Shown here piece after piece: positions 47,665 through 56,463 of a stretch of DNA of 61,575 nucleotides; position 1 is the stretch's first letter; every line of letters begins with the position of its first letter. A program made the position numbers and the translations under genes. Under the pieces are notes generated by a model that was not told where the DNA came from, made no database searches, and worked only from the letters and a program-made list of their open reading frames with translations. The DNA is from Bacteroidales bacterium (GTDB lineage Bacteria > Bacteroidota > Bacteroidia > Bacteroidales > UBA3663), in assembly GCA_017561935.1 (NCBI GenBank), contig JAFZBE010000062.1, forward strand, positions 1 through 61,575, given 5' to 3'.

Positions 47665-49152
47665 TTAGTAACCGGGGTTCTGGGTCATCAGGCTGTTGGC
47701 ATCCATTTCGGTCTGCGGGATGGGGAAGAGCAGACGTTCGCGGGTGGCCTGTGCTTTGCCGATGGAGTGAAGGAAGTTGATGGCATAGTTACCGCCTTGC
47801 AGGCGTATCATGTCAAACCAGCGGTGTCCTTCGAAAGCCAGCTCGATACGACGTTCGTGGATGATCTTCTCGCGCATGGCATCCTGCGAAAGGTTAGCCA
47901 CATTGGCCAGACCGGCACGCTGGCGTACGATGTTGAGGGCCTCGGCAGCCTGTGCCACCTGTCCCTGCTCGTTGAGCGCCTCGGCCTTCATGAGCAGCAC
48001 GTCAGCATAACGATAGACGACGAAGTTCTGGGGATTCGTGTTGTATTCGGGCGAGATGGACTTGGTGACAAGGAACTTGCGGACGTTGTAGCCGGTGTTG
48101 CTGTAGCTGCTGCGGTACGCCTTTCCGTCGAAGTCGGGACATCCCTCGTAGAGGATGGTCATGTCCTTGCGCAAGTCTCCTGGCTCATACTGATCCACGA
48201 ACTCCTGTGTGGGCTGGTTCCAACCGTATCCACCTGCTACGAAGTCGGCGTTGCGTGGGCCCATGAACGTGCTGAGCCAGCTCGACTGCGGGTTGTTGCC
48301 CCAGAAGTCGTACTCCGTATTGCCGGAATACTGCACCTCGAAGATGCTCTCGGGGCCATTGTTGATGGTGGCATCGAAGTTGTCCATATAATTGCATTTC
48401 CCAAGGTCGTAGCCAAGTGCTGTGACCTGATCGCAGAGGCTGACTACCTGGCTGTAGTAACTCTGGTTCGAAGGCGCCAGGGTGAGTAGGATGTCGGCCA
48501 TCATCGTGAGGGCAGCATCGCGGCTGGCACGCCCCACATTGTCGCTGTTGTACTGTGACTTGGCGGGCAGCAGGTCGATGGCGCGCTGGCAGTCGGCAAT
48601 GATCTGAGCGTAGTTTTCTTCGAGCGAAGCACGGGCAATGTCGGTTGATTCGCCGGGATTGTAGGGCTCAAGACGCAGGGGCACACCACCATAGAGACGA
48701 ACCAAAACGAAGTAGTAGTGGGCACGGAGGAAATAGGCTTCAGCCAGACAGCGCTCGCTGATGCTGCCGTGCTCGGGCTGTTGTCCTTCGAGGGCATGGA
48801 TCAGGATGTTGCACTGCCCGATACCCACCCATGGAGAACGCCACATGTAAAGGGCCATGCCGTTGTCGCTTTGGGTGATGAAGTTTGAGGCCTGTATGGT
48901 TTCAAGGCCATCGGTGCCGCCGCCGGCACCTACGATGCTGTTGCCGGCCACGATGTCGAGGGTCCAGATGCGCTGGTTGTACATATTCGACGACTGCAAG
49001 GTGCGGTAGCAGGCATTGGCCAGGGCCACAGCCACATCGTCGGTCACATTGGTCTCGGGGTCAACGGTGTTCTTGGGCTCCTTGTCCAGAAAGTCCTCGC
49101 CACAGGAGGAGAACAACAGGGCTGCCAGAGCCATCATATATATCTTTTTCAT
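47665..49152 (-). CDS. susD: SusD/RagB family glycan-binding lipoprotein
   Basis: 495 aa; the open frame runs up to 49233, but the lipoprotein signal MKKIYMMALAALLFSSCGEDFLDKEPKN begins at 49152, 13 nt after the susC stop. TPR-type helices and SusD motifs are present (SERCLAEAYFLRAHYYFVLVRLYGGVPL, the FVVYRYADVLLMKAEALNEQG block, and the C-terminal RRIELAFEGHRWFDMIR). It caps the SusC barrel and binds the substrate, here presumably isomalto-oligosaccharides or dextran fragments. Gene symbol is used by homology; it is a paralogue, not the starch-system SusD itself. Confidence 0.93.
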   Translation of the reverse strand: MKKIYMMALAALLFSSCGEDFLDKEPKNTVDPETNVTDDVAVALANACYRTLQSSNMYNQRIWTLDIVAGNSIVGAGGGTDGLETIQASNFITQSDNGMALYMWRSPWVGIGQCNILIHALEGQQPEHGSISERCLAEAYFLRAHYYFVLVRLYGGVPLRLEPYNPGESTDIARASLEENYAQIIADCQRAIDLLPAKSQYNSDNVGRASRDAALTMMADILLTLAPSNQSYYSQVVSLCDQVTALGYDLGKCNYMDNFDATINNGPESIFEVQYSGNTEYDFWGNNPQSSWLSTFMGPRNADFVAGGYGWNQPTQEFVDQYEPGDLRKDMTILYEGCPDFDGKAYRSSYSNTGYNVRKFLVTKSISPEYNTNPQNFVVYRYADVLLMKAEALNEQGQVAQAAEALNIVRQRAGLANVANLSQDAMREKIIHERRIELAFEGHRWFDMIRLQGGNYAINFLHSIGKAQATRERLLFPIPQTEMDANSLMTQNPGY

Positions 49153-49165
49153 ATCTGTCGTCGAT

Positions 49166-52165
49166 TTAGAAGTTGAAGTTAATGCCGATGTTGATTGTTC
49201 TCGAGATAGGATAGGTTGAGAGGTCGATGCCATTGATGCCGACTTCGGGGTCGAAGCCCGAGTATCCGGTGATGGTGGCGACGTTCTCGCACGAGAGGGT
49301 GATGCGTGCGGTATCGATGGTCAGGGCCTTGAGCCATGTCTTGGGGAAGCTGTAGGCCAGCGAGATGGTCTTCAGACGCAAGTAGGAACCATCCTCCACA
49401 AAGCGGTCGCTGATGCGGTTGTTCTGGTTCGGGTCGCCGAAGACGGCTCTTGGCATCGATGTGCTGGTACCCTCGCCTGTCCAGCGGTTGAGGACATCAG
49501 TGGTCTGGTTGTAGGCGGCAGCCATGCCCGTAAGGTCGATGTTGTTGGCATTGAAGATCTTGCCGCCAGCTACACCCTGCAGGTAAATGCCCAGCTCAAA
49601 GCCTTTGTAGCTGAGGTTGTTTCCCATCGAGAAGAGATGTGTTGGATTGGGATTGCCGATCACCGTACGATCATCGTCATTGATTACACCGTCGTTGTTG
49701 AGGTCGCGGAAGCGGATATCGCCCGCAGCGGCACCCGGTTGTACGGCATGTGTCTCAACTTCGCTGTAATTCTGGAAGACACCGTCGGTCAGGTATCCAT
49801 AGAACACGTTGATGGGGTAGTCCTTCTGCAGCATTGTCACATACGAGTTGTTGATCTGGTTGATATAGTAGGGCACATCGCTGTTGAGGTCCTTGATCTT
49901 ATTTTTATTAAAGGTATAAGAGAAGTCGCTCTCCCAACTCAGTTCACCCTTGAGGTTGACGGTGTGGAGGGTTACTTCCACACCCATGTTGCGCACCTTG
50001 CCTGCATTAGTGTAGGTAGTGCTGGTATCTTCGAAGCCCGAGGTGATGGGGATGCTGGCCTTCACAAGCATGTCGTTGGTGTTCTTGACGTAGGCATCAA
50101 CCGAGAGGTTGGCACGCGAAGCGAAGAGCACGGCATCGAAGCCGACGTTGGCCTGTGCCACTTCCTCCCAATGGATGTTGGGGTTGGCAAGCGTCGAAGA
50201 GACGAGGGCCGACTGCTCGGTACCTGCATAGCCGAAGGGATAGACACTGGTGTTGTAGGAGGCCAGATACCCGTAGTTGCTCACGCTGGCCTGGCTACCG
50301 GTCACACCATAGCCCATACGGATCTTGAGGTCGCTGAGAGCATCTGTCTTCTTGAACCACGACTCCTCGCTGATGCGCCATGCCACCGACACCGAGGGGA
50401 ACATACCCCAGCGGTTGTTGCGTCCGAAGCGACTGCTGCCGTCACGACGTAGGGTAGCGGTGAGCAGATAACGGTTGTCATAGTCATAGGTGGCACGTGC
50501 CATGTAGGAGAAGAGCGCCCACTCGGTCTCGTTGCCGCCAATGGCGTACATTTCCTGTCCGTTGTCCATTTCGTGCACATTCTCGAAGGCGAAGACGTTC
50601 TTCTGTGCATTGAGGTAATCGAACTTGTTCCACTGGGCCGATGTACCGGCCATCAATCCCACATGATGCTTCTTGACGAAGGTATAGTCATACAGGAAAT
50701 AGTTGTCCCAAAGGTAGGTGAACGACTTGTTGTCGCTCTTGTAGCGCGAACTTTCTTCGGTGGCGATGGGTTTCCATGCATATTTCGGAGTGAAGTTGTC
50801 GGCATACCAGAACTTGGCATCCACGCCGACGGTGCTCCTGAACTTCAACCAATGGGTGAGCGAAAGTTCTGCTGTCAGATTGCCCAATAGGTTGTAGCCG
50901 CTGGTCTTCTGTCGGTCGGTCTCGGTGGGTCCGATTGGATTACGGGTGCTGCCGTACCACAGGGAGTTACCTTCTGGACCGGTCCACTCGCCGTTATTGT
51001 CCTTTACGTCGAAGATGGGCAGAGCCTTGTAGGTGTTGCCCAGGTCGTACGAACCCTGCTTCTTGCGGTCGGCGCTCACGGTGATGTTATTCGAGAACTT
51101 CAACCAGTCGAGCACCTTGGCATCACTGTTGGCCTGGAAGGTGAAGCGGCGATACTCGACGCTCTTCACGATGCCCGTCTGGTCGAGCAGACCTCCCGAA
51201 ACGTAGTAGTGAGCGTTCTCGTTGCCGCCCGAATAGCTGACGGTGTAATTCTGCATATATCCTGTGCGGAGCAGTTCGTCGAGCCAGTTAGTGCCGACCC
51301 CCAGGGAGGTGGGGTTGCCCCAGGCGGGATTCATCTCATAACCAGCATTCGACATCATATCGTTGCTCAATGCCGCATACTGGCTTGCATCGAGCAGTTC
51401 AGGTGTCTTGGTGGCGTTCTGGATGGCATAGTTTGCCGAGAGCGAGAGTTTGCCTTTCCCTTCCTTGCCCTTCTTGGTGGTAATCATCACCACGCCATTG
51501 GCACCTCGTGAACCATAGATGGCGGTGGCCGAAGCATCCTTCAGCACATCCATGCGTTCCACATCGGCCATGTTGAGGCTCGACAGTCCCAGATCGGTGG
51601 GTACACCGTCGATTACTACAAGTGGGTCGCAGTTGTTGATGGAGCCCAGACCACGTATCTTGATCGATACATTGTCGCCCGGCTTGCCTGCATCGATAAC
51701 TTGCAGACCGGCAATCTTACCCTGGATGGCCTGTCCGATGTTGGCCACGGGAGTATTCTCCATGTCCTTGGTGCCCAATGAACCAACAGCACCCGTCAAG
51801 TCACTCTTGCGCATTGTGCCATAACCGACAACAACCACTTCGCTGAGTATCTGGTTGTCTTCCTGTAGGACGATCGAGAGGTTGGTCTTTCCGGCTACAG
51901 CGATTTCCTGTGTTGCAAAGCCGATGAACGAAATAGATAGTGTGGCATCAGCGGGGACTGAAAGGGAGAAGTTGCCATCAAAGTCGGTAACCGTTCCATT
52001 GCTGGTTCCCATCTGGATTACAGAAGCACCAATGACGGTTTCTCCCGTCTGGTCTTTCACGACACCCTGCACATTAATATTCTGCGCAAGGATGCTAAGT
52101 GGCATCAGTATCGCCAGGACACTGAGTGCGAAGCGCATTTTTCGAGGATGTTTGGTTTGTGTCAT
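49166..52165 (-). CDS. susC: SusC/RagA family TonB-linked outer membrane transporter
   Basis: 999-aa TonB-dependent importer of oligosaccharides. Signal peptide after MTQTKHPRKMRFALSVLAIL (start ATG 52165 within a longer frame that opens at 52207); CarboxypepD_reg domain (VQGVVKDQTGETVIGASVIQMGTSNGTVTDFDGNFSL); plug with the family motif VVVGYGTMRKSDLTGAVGSL and IRGLGSINNCDPLVVIDGVP...VERMDVLKDASATAIYGSRGANGVVMITTKKG; a 22-strand barrel; and a C-terminal ...RTINIGINFNF. First gene of operon A, divergent from the SusR-like regulator. The upstream region has a -7 box without a recognisable -33 box, in line with an activator-dependent promoter. Confidence 0.95.
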   Translation of the reverse strand: MTQTKHPRKMRFALSVLAILMPLSILAQNINVQGVVKDQTGETVIGASVIQMGTSNGTVTDFDGNFSLSVPADATLSISFIGFATQEIAVAGKTNLSIVLQEDNQILSEVVVVGYGTMRKSDLTGAVGSLGTKDMENTPVANIGQAIQGKIAGLQVIDAGKPGDNVSIKIRGLGSINNCDPLVVIDGVPTDLGLSSLNMADVERMDVLKDASATAIYGSRGANGVVMITTKKGKEGKGKLSLSANYAIQNATKTPELLDASQYAALSNDMMSNAGYEMNPAWGNPTSLGVGTNWLDELLRTGYMQNYTVSYSGGNENAHYYVSGGLLDQTGIVKSVEYRRFTFQANSDAKVLDWLKFSNNITVSADRKKQGSYDLGNTYKALPIFDVKDNNGEWTGPEGNSLWYGSTRNPIGPTETDRQKTSGYNLLGNLTAELSLTHWLKFRSTVGVDAKFWYADNFTPKYAWKPIATEESSRYKSDNKSFTYLWDNYFLYDYTFVKKHHVGLMAGTSAQWNKFDYLNAQKNVFAFENVHEMDNGQEMYAIGGNETEWALFSYMARATYDYDNRYLLTATLRRDGSSRFGRNNRWGMFPSVSVAWRISEESWFKKTDALSDLKIRMGYGVTGSQASVSNYGYLASYNTSVYPFGYAGTEQSALVSSTLANPNIHWEEVAQANVGFDAVLFASRANLSVDAYVKNTNDMLVKASIPITSGFEDTSTTYTNAGKVRNMGVEVTLHTVNLKGELSWESDFSYTFNKNKIKDLNSDVPYYINQINNSYVTMLQKDYPINVFYGYLTDGVFQNYSEVETHAVQPGAAAGDIRFRDLNNDGVINDDDRTVIGNPNPTHLFSMGNNLSYKGFELGIYLQGVAGGKIFNANNIDLTGMAAAYNQTTDVLNRWTGEGTSTSMPRAVFGDPNQNNRISDRFVEDGSYLRLKTISLAYSFPKTWLKALTIDTARITLSCENVATITGYSGFDPEVGINGIDLSTYPISRTINIGINFNF

Positions 52166-52203
52166 ACTGCTCGTAAAATTTGGTTTGTGTTCGAAAATCT
52201 GCT

Positions 52204-52257
52204 GCAAAGTAACAGTAAAAAATTATAAGTTGTACGTGCTAGTAAAGGCTTAGTAAA
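52204..52257 (-). promoter_or_regulatory. Probable susC promoter with upstream direct repeats
   Basis: On the minus strand TTACTTTGC (52204-52212) is a near-consensus -7 element, but no TTTG box lies about 20 nt upstream. Two TAGTAAA motifs (plus strand 52240-52246 and 52251-52257) are spaced 11 bp, about one helical turn, at roughly 28-53 bp upstream of the -7 box; a third CAGTAAA is at 52213-52219 and a fourth TAGTAAA at 52327-52333. They are candidate activator-binding sites. Confidence 0.5.
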
Positions 52258-52376
52258 TATATGGGAGAAATATGGATAAACAGATGTTTGAAAATCAATA
52301 ATTTAGTATTATGAATTAAAAAGCCATAGTAAATAGCACTAATTTCGCAAAAATGTGGAATTTTTCGTTGAAATAG

Positions 52377-52408
52377 TTGGATAATTAAATCAAACTTCAT
52401 ATATTTGC
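52377..52408 (+). promoter_or_regulatory. Promoter of the SusR-like regulator gene
   Basis: TTGG (52377-52380) and TATATTTGC (52400-52408) spaced 19 nt; ATG at 52429. Confidence 0.75.
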
Positions 52409-52428
52409 CGTCGAAAACATCAATATTT

Positions 52429-54096
52429 ATGAAAAAGACAATTCTTTTAGCATCGCTTCTATTACTGTCGATTCCGATGAGGGCCGACAACCAACAGCTG
52501 ATGGATAGCCTGGATGCTGCCATAGCTCAACGTGCTCAGTATATTCAAGCCAAGAGCGACAGGATTGGTTCGCTGAAGAGGAGGCTCATCGAAGGTGTCT
52601 CAGATGAAAGAGCACTCTCTATTATCGACGACCTATATGACGAATATCATGTGTTCCAATTCGATTCAGCTATGTCGTACGCTGACCGTGGCCTTGCCTT
52701 GGCTTTAAGACTGGGCAATAGCTACTATACCACTCTCTTCACCGTTCATCGTTCGGAAATCCTGTCTTTCGGTGGTCTTTATTCCGAGGCTCTGGAATGC
52801 ATGAATACGCTTCGTGAACAGCCTACCGATTCTTTGCTGCGTTTCAAGCAGCTATTGGCCTACAATGCCATCTACTCTTATTGGTCGGACTATTGTCACG
52901 ATGTTCATTATGCCCCGTTCTACCGCGCCAAGGCTGACAGTTGCTTGTATCAGGCCATCGCTTATGTCATGCCCGATGATCCACTCTATGATTATTATCA
53001 GGGCGAGAAGAATGTCTATCTGAATCATGATGACAAGCAGGCGCGCATCCATTATCTGAATGCATTGAAGCGCATCGACCAGCATTCGAGGGCCTATTCG
53101 ATGGCCTCGTTTGCATTGGCCGGCAACTATCGTGTTGCTGGCGAACAGGATAAATATATAGAATATGTGATCAAGGCAGCACTGAGCGACCTGAAGAACT
53201 GTACGATGGAGAACTTGGCATTGCAGGATCTGGCCGTCTGTCTGTTTGATGAGAACGAGGAACAGATCAGGCGGGCAGAACTCTACATCAACACTTCGAT
53301 GGAGGATGCCAAGTTCTACAACAACCGCCTTCGCATCCTTGAGATATCGCGTACTCTCCCTCAGATCATGAACACCTATCAAGCCACCATTGTTGCTAAA
53401 AACCGGAAACTACGCAATTCGGTCGTGTTCATCTCCCTGTTGGTGCTGGCACTGCTCCTGACTGCCTATTACATATATCGGCAGAATCTCAAATTGGCTT
53501 CGAGGCGCAGGGAACTGGCCAGCAGTCACCAGAAGCTGATCAACATGAACAAGCAGCTGGCCGACAGCAACAAGACCCATGCAGCCCTCAACCTACAGCT
53601 GAAGGAGTTGAACCTGCAGCTCATCAACACCAACAAACGCCGTGAAGGATTGGCTTCGATCTTCATTGACCTTTGCGCAAAATACATCGACAAGCTGGGG
53701 ATGTACCAGACGCTGGTGAAGCGGAAGATAAAGGCCAATCAGGCGCAGGAGTTGCTGCAGACCATTTCTTCGACGCGCATCTCCGAACAGGACGCCTCCA
53801 CTTTTCTGCATCGGTTCGACAAGGCGTTTCTCGACCTTTACCCCACGTTTGTGGAAGAGTTCAATGCTTTGCTGACCGACGATGGGCAGGTCGTACTGAA
53901 GAGCCCCAATACGCTCACCACCGAACTTCGCACCTTTGCCCTGATTCGTCTGGGTGTAAAAAACACCGCCGACATTGCTGGTCTGCTGTTTCTTTCGCCT
54001 CAGACTATTTACAACTGTCGGTCGGTGATGAAAAACAGAGCCCGGAGGCGCGAGACGTTCGACGACGACGTGCAGCGGCTTTGTTCCGTGAATTAG
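52429..54096 (+). CDS. SusR-like (DUF6377-type) membrane regulator
   Basis: 555 aa. Signal peptide (MKKTILLASLLLLSIPMRA), a periplasmic TPR-like helical region (about 25-320; ALALRLGNSYYTTLFTVHRSEILSFGGLYSEALECMNTLREQ), one membrane helix (about 330-352, SVVFISLLVLALLLTAYYIYRQN), a coiled coil (LNLQLKELNLQLINTNKRREG), and a cytosolic C-terminal DNA-binding domain with an HTH (ELRTFALIRLGVKNTADIAGLLFLSPQTIYNCRSVMKNRARR, LuxR-like). This is the layout of SusR, the starch-system activator of Bacteroides. The open frame begins earlier at 52405, but ATG 52429 starts the signal peptide. It lies divergent to susC, so it probably senses the imported glucan in the periplasm and activates operons A and B. 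Confidence 0.85.
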   Translation: MKKTILLASLLLLSIPMRADNQQLMDSLDAAIAQRAQYIQAKSDRIGSLKRRLIEGVSDERALSIIDDLYDEYHVFQFDSAMSYADRGLALALRLGNSYYTTLFTVHRSEILSFGGLYSEALECMNTLREQPTDSLLRFKQLLAYNAIYSYWSDYCHDVHYAPFYRAKADSCLYQAIAYVMPDDPLYDYYQGEKNVYLNHDDKQARIHYLNALKRIDQHSRAYSMASFALAGNYRVAGEQDKYIEYVIKAALSDLKNCTMENLALQDLAVCLFDENEEQIRRAELYINTSMEDAKFYNNRLRILEISRTLPQIMNTYQATIVAKNRKLRNSVVFISLLVLALLLTAYYIYRQNLKLASRRRELASSHQKLINMNKQLADSNKTHAALNLQLKELNLQLINTNKRREGLASIFIDLCAKYIDKLGMYQTLVKRKIKANQAQELLQTISSTRISEQDASTFLHRFDKAFLDLYPTFVEEFNALLTDDGQVVLKSPNTLTTELRTFALIRLGVKNTADIAGLLFLSPQTIYNCRSVMKNRARRRETFDDDVQRLCSVN

Positions 54097-54227
54097 GAAG
54101 TCATCATCATTGAAGCGATTAGTGTGTCACTATCTTCAAATCAGGTGATCCATAAATTGTTTTTATGGTAAGAAAATGGAGATTCTGTGCGAATCACTTG
54201 TCTTTTTTCGATTTTTGATGCGAAAAT

Positions 54228-54259
54228 TTTGGAATGTCAGAAATTTTTGGTATTTTTGC
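54228..54259 (+). promoter_or_regulatory. Promoter of the 234-aa lipoprotein-like gene
   Basis: TTTG (54228-54231) and TATTTTTGC (54251-54259) spaced 19 nt; ATG at 54286. Confidence 0.65.
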
Positions 54260-54285
54260 GGCGTTAATCATAAATCTTTCAATCT

Positions 54286-54990
54286 ATGTTATCCAAAAAG
54301 ATTCTTCTGCCCATTGCGGCCTTTTGCTGCCTCTCGATGAGTGCATCGTTCCAGTCGTGCGAAACCCTTGGCCAACTCGGTGGCGAGATGGATGCCGAGA
54401 CGCGTCAGCGTCTGCTCTCCGGCCTCATCATCGACGGCATGACCAACCTCACCCGTGGTGGCGACAGCCTTACCGCCCTTGCTGGTGTGTGGGTGGCTGC
54501 AGGCAACGGTGTGAACGACACCGTGGTCTTCACCTCCGACGGACAGTATCAGCAGCACTATGCCAGCGACTCGCTCAACTACGTCGAGAAGGGCACCTAC
54601 GTCTATTACATCTCGTTCCGTCAGGTGCTGGTCAATGCCACTTCGCTCTACAACTGCCTCACCCGCAAGCAGGTGAAGTGGGAGCAGAAGTATGTCTATA
54701 ATGCCAAGATGCTCAACCTGAGCAACACGACGGGCATCAACACGCTCACCCTCGAGCAACTCGACAACGATCCCTCGTCGAGCACCTATGGCCAGTCGTT
54801 GGGCGCCACCCAGTACAGCGCTGTCAAGGTAGCCACCCCCAAGGCCACCACCCAAGGCACGCAGAGCAATCTGAAGTCCCAGAAGACTCAGGGCACTCAA
54901 AAGACTCAAACCCCTCGAACCTCTCAAACCCCTCAAACTCCTCAAACCCCTCGAACCCAGTCCAAGACCAAGGTCATCCGCCTCAGATAG
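54286..54990 (+). CDS. Hypothetical exported protein with repeat-derived C-terminus
   Basis: 234 aa. Signal peptide with a weak lipobox (AAFCCLSMSASFQSC, Cys25). No family named; the mature part contains LSGLIIDGMTNLTRGGDSLTALAGVWVAAGNGVNDTVVFTSDG, a calycin- or lipocalin-like opening common in small Bacteroidales lipoproteins. From about residue 188 the protein becomes low complexity (TTQGTQSNLKSQKTQGTQKTQTPRTSQTPQTPQTPRTQSKTK), and this stretch is encoded by the nonamer repeat at 54893-54958, so the repeat expanded into the gene. Own promoter; downstream is palindromic repeat copy 2. Confidence 0.65.
   Translation: MLSKKILLPIAAFCCLSMSASFQSCETLGQLGGEMDAETRQRLLSGLIIDGMTNLTRGGDSLTALAGVWVAAGNGVNDTVVFTSDGQYQQHYASDSLNYVEKGTYVYYISFRQVLVNATSLYNCLTRKQVKWEQKYVYNAKMLNLSNTTGINTLTLEQLDNDPSSSTYGQSLGATQYSAVKVATPKATTQGTQSNLKSQKTQGTQKTQTPRTSQTPQTPQTPRTQSKTKVIRLR
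54893..54958 (+). repeat. In-frame nonamer repeat (CCTCRAACC)n, locus 4
   Basis: About seven 9-nt units of CTCAAACCC/CTCGAACCC type at the 3' end of the 234-aa gene, encoding a (T-P-Q/R) series. Same family as the arrays at 5327, 39632 and 41806. Confidence 0.8.
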
Positions 54991-55017
54991 CGGCCTTCGA
55001 GCCTCGGTCCCTCTCAT

Positions 55018-55087
55018 CCTGCTTCAGGGAAGAACCAAGCCTCGACAAGCAAGTCCTCCCCCTAAGCAGGGGGATCGAGGGGGTCTC
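55018..55087. repeat. Dispersed C/G-rich palindromic repeat, copy 2
   Basis: Contains CCTGCTTCAGGGAAGAACC, GACAAGCAAGTCC and CCCCCTAAGCAGGGGG; the ends pair to form one large imperfect hairpin. It fills the space between the convergent 234-aa gene and GH43 gene, and may act as a shared terminator. The same blocks are at 5223-5281. Confidence 0.7.
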
Positions 55088-55091
55088 CTCT

Positions 55092-56276
55092 TCACTCGAA
55101 GAAGTCCATCGTCCACTTGTCCCTCCATTCGACCACGGGCACACCGTTCTCGAACGTGATGGGCAGCCAGATGTAGCGAGCATCACTGGGGTGACGTGGA
55201 CGCCAGATGTCGGCCATGAAGATGAAGGCATCCTTCTTGCCGACCACGGGGAGGATATAGGTACTTTGCCCCAGGAAGGTGAGCTCGGACTTCGGGCCAC
55301 GGCAGGGGTTGGGGTGCTGTGTCCAGGGGCCCCAGATGCTGGGAGCCGAGAACATACGTGCCTCGTTGGGCGCCCATCCTGTGCATCCGCTGGTAATCAT
55401 CCAATAGGTGTTGCCATGACGGAACAGGGCGGGTGCCTCGTTGTGTCCGGCGGGAGCCACACGGGTGTAGCGGCCTGTATGAGCCGTGTAGTCGTCGGTG
55501 AGCTCGGCGATGTGCAGCGTCAGGTTGTCCTCGCTGGCGAAGATGTGGTAGGCGCGACCATCGGTATCGACATAGACGGTCTGGTCACGTGCCATCTGCC
55601 CCGCAGGCAGGTCGAAGCGTCCGTCGGTATGTGCCTTGGCATCGCGCACCACGAAGAGTCCGTCGTCGATGGCCTTGTACCACGTCGGTGTCCACCATTT
55701 CTCCACGCTCTTTGGGTTGATGGCCTCGACGGCAGCCACATCCTTTTCAGTCATCTCCAGCGGATAGATACCCGGGTTAACACGTCCCGAACGCAGGAAG
55801 GTATAGGGTCCTTCGGGCTTGTCGCTCACAGCCACACCGTAGCGTGCCTGGGCATAGCCCTGTCCCTTCAGTTCCAGATGGAACCACATCACAAACTTGC
55901 CCGTTGCGGGACAATAGACCACCTTGGGACGTTCGAGCACACAGCCGCGCTCGATGTCATTGCCCACCTCGTCGCTCACGGCCAGGGCCACGCCCTCGTA
56001 TTTCCAGTCGGTGAGGTTCTTCGACGAATAGCAGGTCACGCCCACGTAAGCCGAACTGGTCGTGTCGGCCTTGTGTTCGCCAAACCAGTAGTAGGTGCCT
56101 TCATAGGCCATCACGCCGCCACCATGTGCGTTGATGTGTTCACCACGGTCATCGGGCCAGATCTCGCCCGATGCAATTTCCTTGGCTGCAACGTCAGTTG
56201 CCACCTTGTCACCACTGGCACACGATGCAAGCATCGCAAGGGCGGCGAGAGAGGTGAAGAGAAGATTGGTTTTCAT
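55092..56276 (-). CDS. GH43 family glycosidase, exo-beta-1,3-galactanase-like
   Basis: 394-aa lipoprotein (signal LAALAMLASC). The single five-bladed propeller domain begins NAHGGGVMAYEGTYYWFGEHK and carries ERPKVVYCPATGKFVMWFH and HNEAPALFRHGNTYWMITSGCTGWAPN, the pattern of GH43 subfamilies 24/34, which include exo-beta-1,3-galactanases acting on arabinogalactan. At the position where ordinary GH43 enzymes carry the general-base Asp, the AHGGG motif has none; this is the known trait of the galactanase subfamilies. There is no carbohydrate-binding module. Gene stands alone with a minus-strand TATATTTGC box at 56335-56343 and ends at palindromic repeat copy 2. Confidence 0.82.
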   Translation of the reverse strand: MKTNLLFTSLAALAMLASCASGDKVATDVAAKEIASGEIWPDDRGEHINAHGGGVMAYEGTYYWFGEHKADTTSSAYVGVTCYSSKNLTDWKYEGVALAVSDEVGNDIERGCVLERPKVVYCPATGKFVMWFHLELKGQGYAQARYGVAVSDKPEGPYTFLRSGRVNPGIYPLEMTEKDVAAVEAINPKSVEKWWTPTWYKAIDDGLFVVRDAKAHTDGRFDLPAGQMARDQTVYVDTDGRAYHIFASEDNLTLHIAELTDDYTAHTGRYTRVAPAGHNEAPALFRHGNTYWMITSGCTGWAPNEARMFSAPSIWGPWTQHPNPCRGPKSELTFLGQSTYILPVVGKKDAFIFMADIWRPRHPSDARYIWLPITFENGVPVVEWRDKWTMDFFE

Positions 56277-56334
56277 ATTGGTAAAGTTTATGGTGCTGGA
56301 ATTGTCACTGTTTTCGACAATTCATATTTCGGGT

Positions 56335-56343
56335 GCAAATATA
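56335..56343 (-). promoter_or_regulatory. -7 element of the GH43 gene
   Basis: TATATTTGC on the minus strand, about 60 nt before the start codon. No TTTG box is seen at the standard distance. Confidence 0.6.
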
Positions 56344-56463
56344 GTCTTTTTTTTGATAATACCCGCTTGTTGCCCGTTAAAGATAGTTAAATGGCAGCGC
56401 TGCGATGCAAGATTACGGGAACACCTGTGTTTTATGGGTAGAAGATTCAAAAATCGATTGATT

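Noticed and set aside
55191..56390. 399-aa plus-strand frame opposite GH43
   Set aside because: Antisense shadow; the GH43 motifs are clear on the minus strand.
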